Assembly: GCA_016709765.1 (NCBI GenBank)
Contig: JADJMD010000008.1
Coordinates: forward strand, 372,001-436,000
Direction: 5' to 3'
Length of the DNA: 64,000 nt
Origin: Ignavibacteriales bacterium
GTDB lineage: Bacteria; Bacteroidota; Ignavibacteria; Ignavibacteriales; Ignavibacteriaceae
Shown here piece by piece: positions 27,300-35,857 of this stretch. Within the stretch, counting starts at the first letter, position 1, and each line of letters opens with the position of its first letter. Below the pieces are notes generated by a model that did not search any database, was not told where the DNA came from, and saw only the letters and a program-made list of their open reading frames with translations. The position numbers and the translations under genes are program-made.

Positions 27300-28346
27300 A
27301 TGGCTATCATTATTGATAAAAATACTCGCCTCGTTGTCCAAGGGATTACCGGTGGTGAAGGATCTTTCCATACAACTCAAATGCTTGAATACGGGACCAA
27401 AGTTGTTGCCGGCGTTACACCCGGTAAAGGCGGAACAGATTTTCAAGGAGTTCCTGTTTTTAATACTGTCTCAGAAGCAGTTAAAGTTCAAAAAGCAAAT
27501 TCATCCGTAATTTTTGTTCCCCCGGCATTTGCAGCAGATGCTATTTTAGAAGCTGCTAATGCAGGAATAAAATTTATCATCTGTATCACAGAAGGTATCC
27601 CAACCAACGATATGCTAAAAGTATATAACTCAATTAAAGGCAAAGATATTGTTTTAGTTGGACCTAATTGTCCCGGAGTTATCTCTCCAGGAATCGCAAA
27701 AGTTGGAATTATGCCCGGTTTCATTCATCAAAAAGGAAAAATTGGAGTTGTATCCCGCTCTGGTACTTTAACTTACGAAGCTGTAAAACAATTATCAGAT
27801 GTAAAACTTGGGCAATCAACTTGTGTTGGCATTGGCGGTGATCCAATTATTGGTTCAAGATTTATCGATATCATAAAAATGTTTAATGATGATAAAGACA
27901 CTGATGGAATTGTAATGATTGGTGAAATTGGTGGAAGTGCTGAAGAAGAAGCTGCTGAATTCATCATGAAAAATGTTAAGAAACCTGTTGTTGGATTTAT
28001 TGCAGGAAGAACTGCACCTCCCGGAAGACGAATGGGACATGCTGGTGCAATAATTTCAGGTGGAAAAGGAACAGCAGCAGAAAAAATGGCAGCGATGAAA
28101 AAAGCAGGAATTTTGGTTGTTGAGAGTCCTGCCGAAATTGGTGTAACTATGCTAAGAGCTATTGAAAAGTTGAAAGTTAAAAAACCAATTATTAGAAAAA
28201 CTACAACGGTGAAAAAAGTAACTAGATCTATCAAACCAGTTAAGGTTATAAAAACCAAAACAAAGAAAAAAGTCGAAAAGAAAAAAGAAGAGAAACCAAA
28301 GAAACACGATAAAAAATCACACAAGAAAAAGAATAAAAAGAAATAG
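27300..28346 (+). CDS. sucD: Succinyl-CoA synthetase alpha subunit with long polybasic C-terminal tail
   Basis: Residues 1-290 are a standard SucD, with 'VQGITGGEGSFHTTQML', 'GPNCPGVISPG', 'VSRSGTLTYEA' and the phosphohistidine His247 in 'GRRMGHAGAIISGGKGTA'. It interconverts succinyl-CoA and succinate with SucC. From about residue 291 a tail of nearly 60 residues follows, with very high lysine content (runs such as 'KTKTKKKVEKKKEEKPKK'). Canonical SucD ends near 290. The tail is in frame and ends 9 nt before ndk. sucC is not adjacent. Confidence 0.93.
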   Translation: MAIIIDKNTRLVVQGITGGEGSFHTTQMLEYGTKVVAGVTPGKGGTDFQGVPVFNTVSEAVKVQKANSSVIFVPPAFAADAILEAANAGIKFIICITEGIPTNDMLKVYNSIKGKDIVLVGPNCPGVISPGIAKVGIMPGFIHQKGKIGVVSRSGTLTYEAVKQLSDVKLGQSTCVGIGGDPIIGSRFIDIIKMFNDDKDTDGIVMIGEIGGSAEEEAAEFIMKNVKKPVVGFIAGRTAPPGRRMGHAGAIISGGKGTAAEKMAAMKKAGILVVESPAEIGVTMLRAIEKLKVKKPIIRKTTTVKKVTRSIKPVKVIKTKTKKKVEKKKEEKPKKHDKKSHKKKNKKK

Positions 28347-28355
28347 GAGTTCTAC

Positions 28356-28787
28356 TTGGGTAACAAAACATTAGCAATAATTAAACCTGATGCTGTAAAA
28401 GATAATCACGTTGGTGAAATAATTTCTTTAATCAGCAAAGCGGGATTTAAAATTAAAGCACTTAAAATGGTTAAGCTTTCTGAATCAGCCGCAAAAGCAT
28501 TCTATGAGATTCACAAAGAAAAACCATTCTATGGGGAACTTGTTGAATATATGACGTCAGGACCTTGTGTACCAATTGCACTTGAAAAAGAAAACGCTGT
28601 TGAAGATTACAGAAAACTGATCGGAGCAACAGATCCAGAAAAAGCTGCTGAAGGTACTGTTAGAAAACTTTTTGCAAGAAGTGTACAGTTCAACGCGGTT
28701 CACGGATCAGATTCAAATGAAAATGCTTTGAAAGAAATTGCATTTTTCTTTGAGAGTAAAGAGTTAATTGAGAATTATCCGGTATAA
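28356..28787 (+). CDS. ndk: Nucleoside diphosphate kinase
   Basis: The 143-residue protein begins at TTG 28356, behind 'AGGAG' 9 nt upstream. It shows 'TLAIIKPDAVKDNHVGEII', 'PFYGELVEYMTSGP', 'GATDPEKAAEGTVRKLFA' and the active His116 in 'NAVHGSDS'. It transfers the gamma-phosphate between nucleotides through phosphohistidine. The pairing with sucD fits the known physical and metabolic link between the two enzymes in several bacteria. Confidence 0.97.
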   Translation: MGNKTLAIIKPDAVKDNHVGEIISLISKAGFKIKALKMVKLSESAAKAFYEIHKEKPFYGELVEYMTSGPCVPIALEKENAVEDYRKLIGATDPEKAAEGTVRKLFARSVQFNAVHGSDSNENALKEIAFFFESKELIENYPV

Positions 28788-28805
28788 GTAATAGATTTCT
28801 CTTTG

Positions 28806-28886
28806 TCACACTGAGCCTGTCGAAGTGTGAAAAGATTATTTTTAATGTCAGTCTTCGACAAGCTCAGACTGACATTTGTTTTTTTT
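28806..28886 (+). repeat. REP-like palindromic element acting as likely ndk terminator
   Basis: Two adjacent hairpins lie here: TCACACT/AGTGTGA (28806-28812 with 28824-28830) and TGTCAGTC/GACTGACA (28846-28853 with 28867-28874). Their loops 'GAGCCTGTCGA' and 'TTCGACAAGCTC' are near reverse complements, so the halves also form one large imperfect palindrome. A T-rich run follows the second hairpin. The 'TTCGACAAGCTCAG' type is a common dispersed repeat in this phylum. Confidence 0.7.
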
Positions 28887-28908
28887 GGAAATAGTGAAAG
28901 GAACTAAA

Positions 28909-30146
28909 ATGAAATCACGTTACAGCCTTATTATGATGGCAATTGTTTTATCTTTTCTTTTCTCAATTCCTAATAATGCCCAAATAATTAATGGAGCAGA
29001 TTTATTATTTTCGGAAAAATTAGATTTAGTGTCCGGCAAAAGTATTGGAGTGGTTTGTAATCATACTGCACTGTTGTCTAACGGAACTCACTTAGTTGAT
29101 GTGCTGCTTGAACAACAAAATGTAAAAGTAAGTGCAATCTTTACTCCTGAACATGGTTTTAAGGGTTTTGCAGAAGCTGGTGAAAAGATTGATTATAAGA
29201 ACAATCTTTACAAAGAAGTTCCTATTGTTTCCCTTTACGGAAAAGATAAGAAGCCATCCAAAGAGATTTTAAAAATATTGATGTTTTAATTTTTGATATT
29301 CAAGATGTTGGCGCAAGGTTTTATACTTATATCTCAACAATGTTTTATGTTTTGGAAGCTGCGGGTGAAAATAAAGTTCCGGTAATAATCTTAGATCGTC
29401 CGAATCCAATTGGCGGAGATTATGTTGATGGACCGGTGCTTGATCCAAAATTGAAATCATTTGTAGGCATTGCTCAAATCCCAATAACCCACGGAATGAC
29501 GATCGGTGAATTGGCAACTTATTTTGTTGGGGAAAAAATAGTATCAAGCTGGAAGGATATTAAACTAGAAGTTATTCAGTGTAAGAACTGGAAACGTGAA
29601 ATACCAAATGAGTTTTACTCAAAATGGAATTCACCATCTCCGAATATAAATTCATTAGAAACAGCATTAGTTTATCCGGGAATTTGTCTATTAGAAGGGA
29701 CAAATATCTCTGAAGGACGTGGAACCAGATTTCCATTCTTACAATTTGGAGCTCCATTTATAAAGGCTGACGATGTAATTGATAAATTAAATCTATTAAA
29801 ATTTGAAGGAGCGGAACTTCAACCTGTTGCTTTTATTCCAGAAGACCTTAAGGGAATGGCAACAAATCCAAAATTTAAAAATGAAACCTGTTACGGAATA
29901 AAAATAAAAATTACAGACCCAAATAAATTTGAGTCTGTTAAATTTGGCACAAAAACATTACTGGTTCTTGTTAAATTGTATGGCAATAAAATTAAGTTTA
30001 ATAATCCGTCATTTGATAGACTTGGTGGAACTGATCAATTGCGAAAAGATTTACAGAAAAAAATTGCTCCTGATAAAATCATTGCATCGTGGCAAAAAGA
30101 ATTAGTTAAGTTCGAGAAAAAACGAAAAAAATATCTACTTTATTAA
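28909..30146 (+). CDS. NamZ-like exo-beta-N-acetylmuramidase (DUF1343), frameshifted
   Basis: ATG 28909, behind 'GAAAGGAAC', starts a signal peptide (to about 'NNAQ') and the DUF1343 domain: 'GVVCNHTALLSNGTHLVDVL', 'IFTPEHGFKG', 'VPIVSLYGKDKKPS'. The frame ends at 29289. One more A in the A5 run at 29271-29275 restores 'EILKNIDVLIFDIQDVGARFYTYISTM' and the 268-residue C-terminal frame ('ILDRPNPIGG', 'ITHGMTIGELA', 'NISEGRGTRFPF'). The repaired length is 412 residues. Characterised NamZ releases MurNAc from peptidoglycan ends, so a recycling role is inferred. The earlier TTG at 28876 is not a credible start. Confidence 0.87.
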
Positions 30147-30155
30147 GAGGAAAAA

Positions 30156-31208
30156 ATGTTAAAATACTTATTAGTGCTCATCACATTTAGTTTAATTGTA
30201 ATTGGTTGTAATGAGAAAAAGAATGAACCAGAAAATAAAACATCAGATAAAGATAAATATTCTTTTGATTCAACTGATTTAAAAACAGATGGAGTTGATA
30301 ATTCAGGTAAACCATTTTTAATGAAATATAAATTTACTAAAGGTGACAAAGTTCTTTATCGTCTTACTACTATCGCGAATAACACTCAGACAATCACGAT
30401 GGATACATCAATGTCAACAAGTGTAAATCAAAAAATTGTTTATATAATTAATTTAGATGTTAAAGATGTTGATGAAGAAGGATCAACTGAAGCTGACATA
30501 AAAATTAATTTTTTAAAACTTGAAGCATCTGCAAATGGAGAATTTTTCAATTTTGAAGCGGGTAAAGATGTGGATTCTGTTAAGATACATCAATTTGCTG
30601 AGTACCAATCACTATATAATAATCCATTTAGTGTTCGCTTTAATACCAAAGGTGAGATATTAGAAGTTTATAAGGCTGATAAAATTTCTAACAAATATCT
30701 TGAACTAAAAGGAGCTGGCGATACTATCTCTATTAATGATAGAAATTCGATCCGACAGGAAATTATTAACGGCGTCCTTACACCGCTGTTAACTCAAATA
30801 GTTAGGAAACTTTCCGATAAAGAAGTTTACACAGATTCATCCTGGCAGATACAGCAAGCACCTGTTCCATTGATGGTTTATCAAATTAATTACACGAATA
30901 CATATAAACTTGAGAATGTTGAAAAATTAGATGGCAATCGTGTTGCTGTTATTGATGCTGGAATTGATTTTAAATACTCAGGCCAATCAAAAGTAAACCA
31001 GGGTGGAATTTCTTATTCATTTCAAAAACCAATTTCCATTGCGGAAGGGAAATTTTATTTCAATGTTGATAAAGGAATTCAGATTAAATCACGCACAAAA
31101 ACTCGTTTAGAAATATCTTATTCTATGGAAGCCAATACACCCCAAGGCAAACAAAAAGGTACCCGTCGTGACGTTATAAGCAATACAAATATTTTAGAGT
31201 TACTTTAA
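30156..31208 (+). CDS. Lipoprotein of unknown function (DUF6263-like)
   Basis: The 350-residue product has a signal 'MLKYLLVLITFSLIVIGC' with lipobox V-I-G-C, then a short polar linker rich in Lys, Glu and Asp. A beta-rich domain follows, with 'YKFTKGDKVLYRLTTIANN' and 'GRNSIRQEI'-type helices. 'TDSSWQIQQAPVP' and 'GKFYFNVDKGIQIKSRTKT' are reminiscent of DUF6263 lipoproteins. It follows the NamZ-like gene by 9 nt, so it may share an envelope role. The assignment is tentative. Confidence 0.65.
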   Translation: MLKYLLVLITFSLIVIGCNEKKNEPENKTSDKDKYSFDSTDLKTDGVDNSGKPFLMKYKFTKGDKVLYRLTTIANNTQTITMDTSMSTSVNQKIVYIINLDVKDVDEEGSTEADIKINFLKLEASANGEFFNFEAGKDVDSVKIHQFAEYQSLYNNPFSVRFNTKGEILEVYKADKISNKYLELKGAGDTISINDRNSIRQEIINGVLTPLLTQIVRKLSDKEVYTDSSWQIQQAPVPLMVYQINYTNTYKLENVEKLDGNRVAVIDAGIDFKYSGQSKVNQGGISYSFQKPISIAEGKFYFNVDKGIQIKSRTKTRLEISYSMEANTPQGKQKGTRRDVISNTNILELL

Positions 31209-31223
31209 TAATTTCTAAAACCA

Positions 31224-31251
31224 AAAAGCCGGTATAAGCCGGCTTTTTTTG
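31224..31251. terminator. Rho-independent terminator between convergent genes
   Basis: AAAAAGCCGG (31224-31233), loop TATAAG, CCGGCTTTTTTT (31240-31251). This is a strong GC stem flanked by A and T runs, able to work in both directions between the lipoprotein gene (+) and nfeD (-). Confidence 0.9.
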
Positions 31252-31270
31252 AACTAGTATAAAAATGATT

Positions 31271-32587
31271 TTAACTAATATTTCCCTTTACCGCAGTAAC
31301 AACAACTTTAATTCCTTCAACTCGTAAGACTTTAATCTTTACATCTTTATCTATGTATTCAGAATCAGCAACGACATCAATTCTTCTTCCATTTATTTCT
31401 GCTGTGCCGCCTGGTCTTAGAGTTGTAAATGCGATCCCAGTTTTACCAATCAAATCTTTTTCAGATTGATATGAAACAAATCCGTGTTCAGCCTTTTCAG
31501 ATTCTGATAATACAAGTTTATTAAATGCTCTTGATTTTGGCAAAAACCTAACAAGAAAAAACATTCCAAGTAATGCAAAAAGCATAGAACCGGATAATTG
31601 AATAATTGCTAGCGATACAGCATTCATATCAATAAATGGTTCAGTTCCAAGCAACGATAAGAATATTGAAGCAAAAATTAGAACGATTCCCGAAATGCCT
31701 GCAACACCAAATCCGGGAATAATAAAAATCTCAGCTAATAATAATCCCAAACCAATTACGAAAAGTAATATTTCTAATATAGAAGCTAGCTGTAAAATAT
31801 ATGCTGATCCAAAAAACAAAATTAATGCGATAAGTCCAACCGTTCCTCCAACTCCCCAACCTGGGGTTTTAATCTCTGCCATCAATCCAAAAAATCCAAT
31901 CATAATAAGTATTGATGAAACAATAGCATTGTTAAGAAACTTTACCACATCTTCTGCCCAGTTAGCAGTTACTACAACCTCTTTAGCACTCTTTAATCCG
32001 AAATAATTTAAGGCAGCCTTAAAATCAACAACTACTGTATCAGCAATTTTGTACTTTAAAGCTTCTTCAGATGTAAGTGTAATTAACTTTGTACTATCCA
32101 CTAGACCAGGGATTTCAACTCTTTCATCAACCATACCTTCAGCAATATCAGTTCTTCTTCCATTTCGTTCCGCAGTAGAACGCATTTCTGAACGCATGTA
32201 GGATTGATATTTCTCTCCAACTTTCTGTCCTGATTGGTCAACCACAGTTGCGGCCCCGATTGAACTACCCGGAACCATCACAATTTTATTACACGACAAT
32301 GCAATTAATGCTCCGGCAGAAATTGCACGATTGTTAATAAACGCTATTGTTAGAATTTTACTTGATATAATTGCATCTTTAATTTGTGTTGCCGCGTCAA
32401 CTCTGCCACCAAACGTATTAATTTTAAATATTATTGCATCGGCTTTATTTTGTTCTGCTTCGGAAATTACACGAGAAATGTATGGTGCTAAACCTAAATC
32501 GATTTCACTGTCAATGTATGCCACATAAACAGTCTTTTGCTGAGCGAATGAGGTTAATACAAAAAGGAGTGCAATTATAAATTTCAT
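31271..32587 (-). CDS. NfeD-family membrane serine protease (ClpP-class)
   Basis: The 438-residue protein has a signal peptide (to 'LTSFAQQ'), then a ClpP/SppA-like domain with 'INTFGGRVDAATQIKDAI' and the nucleophile Ser90 in 'NNRAISAGALIALSC'. Four membrane helices follow at about 210-350, and a C-terminal NfeD OB-fold ('GKTGIAFTTLRPGGTAEING'). This is the long NfeD form (NfeD-1b/STOPP type) that cleaves membrane proteins and usually partners a stomatin. No stomatin gene is adjacent. Confidence 0.9.
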   Translation of the reverse strand: MKFIIALLFVLTSFAQQKTVYVAYIDSEIDLGLAPYISRVISEAEQNKADAIIFKINTFGGRVDAATQIKDAIISSKILTIAFINNRAISAGALIALSCNKIVMVPGSSIGAATVVDQSGQKVGEKYQSYMRSEMRSTAERNGRRTDIAEGMVDERVEIPGLVDSTKLITLTSEEALKYKIADTVVVDFKAALNYFGLKSAKEVVVTANWAEDVVKFLNNAIVSSILIMIGFFGLMAEIKTPGWGVGGTVGLIALILFFGSAYILQLASILEILLFVIGLGLLLAEIFIIPGFGVAGISGIVLIFASIFLSLLGTEPFIDMNAVSLAIIQLSGSMLFALLGMFFLVRFLPKSRAFNKLVLSESEKAEHGFVSYQSEKDLIGKTGIAFTTLRPGGTAEINGRRIDVVADSEYIDKDVKIKVLRVEGIKVVVTAVKGNIS

Positions 32588-32690
32588 TTTATCTTCTCAT
32601 TTTAATTTTCAAAAGAATTGAATAATTCTTAGTTGAAAATAATGAAATTCAGATTGAGCGGAAAGAGCGGAATAAATGTGAGCCCAAGTA

Positions 32691-33887
32691 CTACTGCAAA
32701 ATAATATGACCCAACTTATCACGTTTTGTCTTTAAATATTTTTCGTTGTTTGTGTTTGGTAAAATTTCAATTGGAATTCGTTCAATAATTTCAAGTCCGT
32801 AGCCATTTAAACCAATAACCTTTTTAGGATTGTTTGTAAGAAGATTTATTTTTTTTATTCCTAGATTTAGTAAAATTTGTGCGCCAATTCCATAATCTCT
32901 TAAATCAGCTTTAAAGCCAAGTTCTTCGTTTGCTTCTACAGTGTCTTTGCCTTCATCCTGCAAATGGTAAGCTTTAATTTTATTCTCAAGTCCAATTCCT
33001 CTTCCTTCCTGCCGCATATAAACTAATGCACCGGAACCATTTTGTTCAATCAAATCAAGTGCACGATTTAACTGATCGTGGCAATCGCATCTTAACGAGT
33101 GGAAGACATCGCCTGTTAAACACTCTGAGTGCATACGAACAAGAAATGGTTTTTCAGAATCAGGTTCACCCTTAACCAAGGCAACTTGTTTTTTCTTATC
33201 TAAAAGATTTTTATAAAGATGGAGCTTGAACTTACCATGATCAGTTGGAAAATCTATTTCTGAAATTTTTTCAATTAGATTTTCATTTTTAATTCTATAC
33301 TTAATCAATTCCTGAACAGTAAATATTTTAAGATTAAACTTTTTCGCTATCGCAATCAACTCGGGTACGCGAGCCATCTCCCCATCTTCTTTTAATATCT
33401 CACACAAAACACCAGCAGGATTTAAATTTGCAAGATTACATAAATCAACAGCGGCTTCAGTATGCCCTGCTCTTCTTAAAACACCTTCTTCAAATGAGCG
33501 CAACGGAAAAATGTGACCCGGTTTTGCAAAATCATTCGATGTGGATTTTGGATCAATAAGCTTTTTGATTGTATGTGCTCGATCTGCTGCAGAAATTCCT
33601 GTAGTTGTTCCTTCAATAGCATCAACGGTAACAGTGAATTGGGTTCCATGTAAAGCTGAGTTTGATTCAACCATTAGCGGAAGGTTTAATTCGTCTAAAC
33701 GTTTTCCATTAATAGCAACACACAGCATTCCTCTGCCGTGTGTTACCATAAAATTTACAATATCCGGAGTAACATATTCAGCCGCACAAATAAAATCGCC
33801 TTCATTCTCACGGTCTTCATCATCAACAACGATAATGACTTTACCGTTCTTTATTTCATCAATAGCTTCTTCAGTACTGCAAAACAT
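32691..33887 (-). CDS. ribBA: Bifunctional DHBP synthase / GTP cyclohydrolase II
   Basis: A 398-residue fusion. The N-terminal RibB has 'VVDDEDRENEGDFICAAE' (residues 20-37), 'THGRGMLCVAI' and 'RAGHTEAAVDLC'. The C-terminal RibA has the zinc ligands in 'SECLTGDVFHSLRCDCHDQL' and the catalytic 'RQEGRGIGLENKI'. It makes both riboflavin precursors from ribulose 5-phosphate and GTP. It follows yajC by 17 nt, leaving no room for an FMN riboswitch directly upstream. About 100 AT-rich bases with no evident gene lie downstream, before nfeD. Confidence 0.97.
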   Translation of the reverse strand: MFCSTEEAIDEIKNGKVIIVVDDEDRENEGDFICAAEYVTPDIVNFMVTHGRGMLCVAINGKRLDELNLPLMVESNSALHGTQFTVTVDAIEGTTTGISAADRAHTIKKLIDPKSTSNDFAKPGHIFPLRSFEEGVLRRAGHTEAAVDLCNLANLNPAGVLCEILKEDGEMARVPELIAIAKKFNLKIFTVQELIKYRIKNENLIEKISEIDFPTDHGKFKLHLYKNLLDKKKQVALVKGEPDSEKPFLVRMHSECLTGDVFHSLRCDCHDQLNRALDLIEQNGSGALVYMRQEGRGIGLENKIKAYHLQDEGKDTVEANEELGFKADLRDYGIGAQILLNLGIKKINLLTNNPKKVIGLNGYGLEIIERIPIEILPNTNNEKYLKTKRDKLGHIILQ

Positions 33888-33904
33888 AAATAAAATCTCT
33901 TAAT

Positions 33905-34210
33905 TTATTTTACTACGCTGCCAATTCCAGAGCGTTCAATTTTAATTTTAACATTAGGAGCAATTTCGATAAGAACAGTTTTTTCTTCAATTCCAACTAT
34001 AGTAGCATGAACGCCACTGCTTGTAATTATTTTATCGCCCTTTTCAATATTAGAAAGCAGTTTTTCTCTCTCTTTTGCTCGCTTTTGTTGAGGTCTAATA
34101 ATCATAAAATAAAAGATAGCGAATATTGCACCAAACATTATTACAGTGCTGATTAAACTTCCGCCACCGCCTTCTCCACCTTGTGGCGCCATTGCTAATA
34201 ATATATCCAA
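33905..34210 (-). CDS. yajC: Preprotein translocase subunit YajC
   Basis: The 101-residue protein has an N-terminal 'MAPQGGEGGGGSL', one membrane helix ('VIMFGAIFAIFYFMIIRP'), 'QQKRAKEREKLLSNIEKGDKIITSSGVHATIVGI' and a short basic end. This is the standard YajC shape. It is an accessory subunit of the SecDF-YajC complex. It comes directly after tgt, the widespread tgt-yajC order. Confidence 0.95.
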   Translation of the reverse strand: MDILLAMAPQGGEGGGGSLISTVIMFGAIFAIFYFMIIRPQQKRAKEREKLLSNIEKGDKIITSSGVHATIVGIEEKTVLIEIAPNVKIKIERSGIGSVVK

Positions 34211-34230
34211 TTTATTTTCTCCTTTTGATT

Positions 34231-35364
34231 TTAATTTTTAATTGATATTTCATTTACAGTTTTATTTTTCCATTCAAGAAAATTTCCATCAATAATAAAT
34301 TTTCTTGCTTGAGTTACTAATTCAAGATAAAAATACAAATTATGTATCGATGCAAGTTCGAGAGCAAGAATCTCTTCAGCGATGAATAAATGTCTTAAAT
34401 AAGCACGCGTATAATTTCTACAAGTATAACACCCGCAATTTTCATCTAATGGAACAAATTCATTTTTATACTTTGCATTCCGCATTGAAAGTGTTCCGTT
34501 CCATGTAAATACATTGGCATTACGTGCATTGCGTGTTGGCATAACACAATCAAACATATCAACACCACGAGCAATTGATTCCAAAATATTTTCAGGTTTA
34601 CCAACACCCATTAAATATCTTGGTCTATCTTGAGGCATAAAATCAGTCGTAAAATTAACAAGCTCATACATTTGCTCCATCGGTTCACCAACAGCCAGCC
34701 CGCCAATTGCATAACCATCAAAATCTAATTTCAATAAATCATTTACAGATTTTTCCCGCAAGTCTTTATATATCGATCCTTGAATTATGCCAAACTGATA
34801 TTGTTTGTGTCCAAATATTGGTTTAGATTTTTCAAAAGCTTCTTTATTTAAAACAGCCCAATTACTAGTAAGTTGAACAGAATTTTTTGCATAATCATAA
34901 TCACACGGATATGGTGCACACTCGTCAAGAACCATCATAATGTCTGAACCAATGCTTCGCTGAATTCCAATTACCTTTTCAGGTGTAAAAAAATGTTTTG
35001 ATCCATCTAAATGAGATCTGAATTCAACTCCATCAGATTTAAGTTTTCTAAGTTCAGATAAACTAAAAACCTGATAACCGCCGCTATCGGTTAAAATTGG
35101 CTTTTGCCAATTCATAAATTTATGAAGTCCGCCGGCCGCTTCAAGAATTTCAGTTCCTGGTCTTAAATACAAATGATAAGTATTTGAAAGAACAATTTGT
35201 GCTTTTATTTCATCCGCAAGATAACTTTGATTTACGGCTTTAACGGTACCTTGTGTGCCAACAGGCATAAATATTGGAGTTTCAACTTTTCCGTGATCTG
35301 TTTCAAACCATCCCGCGCGTGCTTTACAATTCGTATCTTTTGAATCAATATTAAGCTTTAACAA
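34231..35364 (-). CDS. tgt: Queuine tRNA-ribosyltransferase
   Basis: The 377-residue TIM-barrel enzyme has 'PIFMPVGTQGTVKAVN', the substrate/catalytic 'LTDSGGYQVFSLSELRKL', 'GGLAVGEP' and the zinc site 'CGCYTCRNYTRAYLRHLF'. 'ARGVDMFDCVMPTRNARN' contains the nucleophilic Asp. It exchanges guanine 34 for preQ1 in tRNAs with GUN anticodons. It is preceded on the left by yajC. Length and motifs are normal. Confidence 0.97.
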   Translation of the reverse strand: MLKLNIDSKDTNCKARAGWFETDHGKVETPIFMPVGTQGTVKAVNQSYLADEIKAQIVLSNTYHLYLRPGTEILEAAGGLHKFMNWQKPILTDSGGYQVFSLSELRKLKSDGVEFRSHLDGSKHFFTPEKVIGIQRSIGSDIMMVLDECAPYPCDYDYAKNSVQLTSNWAVLNKEAFEKSKPIFGHKQYQFGIIQGSIYKDLREKSVNDLLKLDFDGYAIGGLAVGEPMEQMYELVNFTTDFMPQDRPRYLMGVGKPENILESIARGVDMFDCVMPTRNARNANVFTWNGTLSMRNAKYKNEFVPLDENCGCYTCRNYTRAYLRHLFIAEEILALELASIHNLYFYLELVTQARKFIIDGNFLEWKNKTVNEISIKN

Positions 35365-35443
35365 TATGCCTTTTACTCTAATTTTTGTGAGGCAAATTTA
35401 ACCTAAAATAATGTTTATCCCAATTAGGATATTGTTGAATAGG

Positions 35444-35857
35444 TTAGAGAAATTTACTTTTTTCTTCTTTTGTCGGGATTCGGCAAGATTCTTTTTTTCC
35501 AAAAATCTTATACCTATTCCTCGCAATAAAATTATAAAAAAAATCTGTGAATACAACTGGTAAGTATTTTAGTGGAAAAAGTATTTTAATCAGACCGTTT
35601 AGGTGCTTTAATATTTCAAACGCAGCAGTTGATTTTTTATAAATGTTGTTTTCAGAGATCAGAATAAAAGAATCAAAGTCATCCTTTGGTAGATCAAATT
35701 TATCAATCAGTTCTTTACCTTTTTCTGATTGAAGAGCAGCAAATTTAAAGAAATTTTGTTTATCACGATCGATAATAAAATTAACCCAGTAGTTGCATAA
35801 ATTACAAACGCCATCAAATAATATTATTTTTAAATCCGCATTATTGGTTGCTGTCAT
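35444..35857 (-). CDS. DCC-family thiol-disulfide oxidoreductase (DUF393)
   Basis: A 137-residue protein with the family's diagnostic 'LFDGVCNLCNYWVNFI', placing Cys18-x-x-Cys21 after D-G. 'FKFAALQSEKGKELI' and 'KSTAAFEILKHLNGL' follow. DCC proteins are thioredoxin-like and of largely unknown substrate. The start overlaps the end of the CNNM/CorC gene by 17 nt. Confidence 0.9.
   Translation of the reverse strand: MTATNNADLKIILFDGVCNLCNYWVNFIIDRDKQNFFKFAALQSEKGKELIDKFDLPKDDFDSFILISENNIYKKSTAAFEILKHLNGLIKILFPLKYLPVVFTDFFYNFIARNRYKIFGKKESCRIPTKEEKSKFL

Noticed and set aside
28165..28346. SucD tail considered as a frameshift read-through
   Set aside because: The tail follows in frame after a normal SucD end, has a uniform Lys-rich composition and stops cleanly before ndk. 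A frame error would give mixed residues.
33888..33904. FMN riboswitch upstream of ribBA
   Set aside because: Only 17 nt separate ribBA from yajC, too short for the element, and no conserved RFN sequence was seen.
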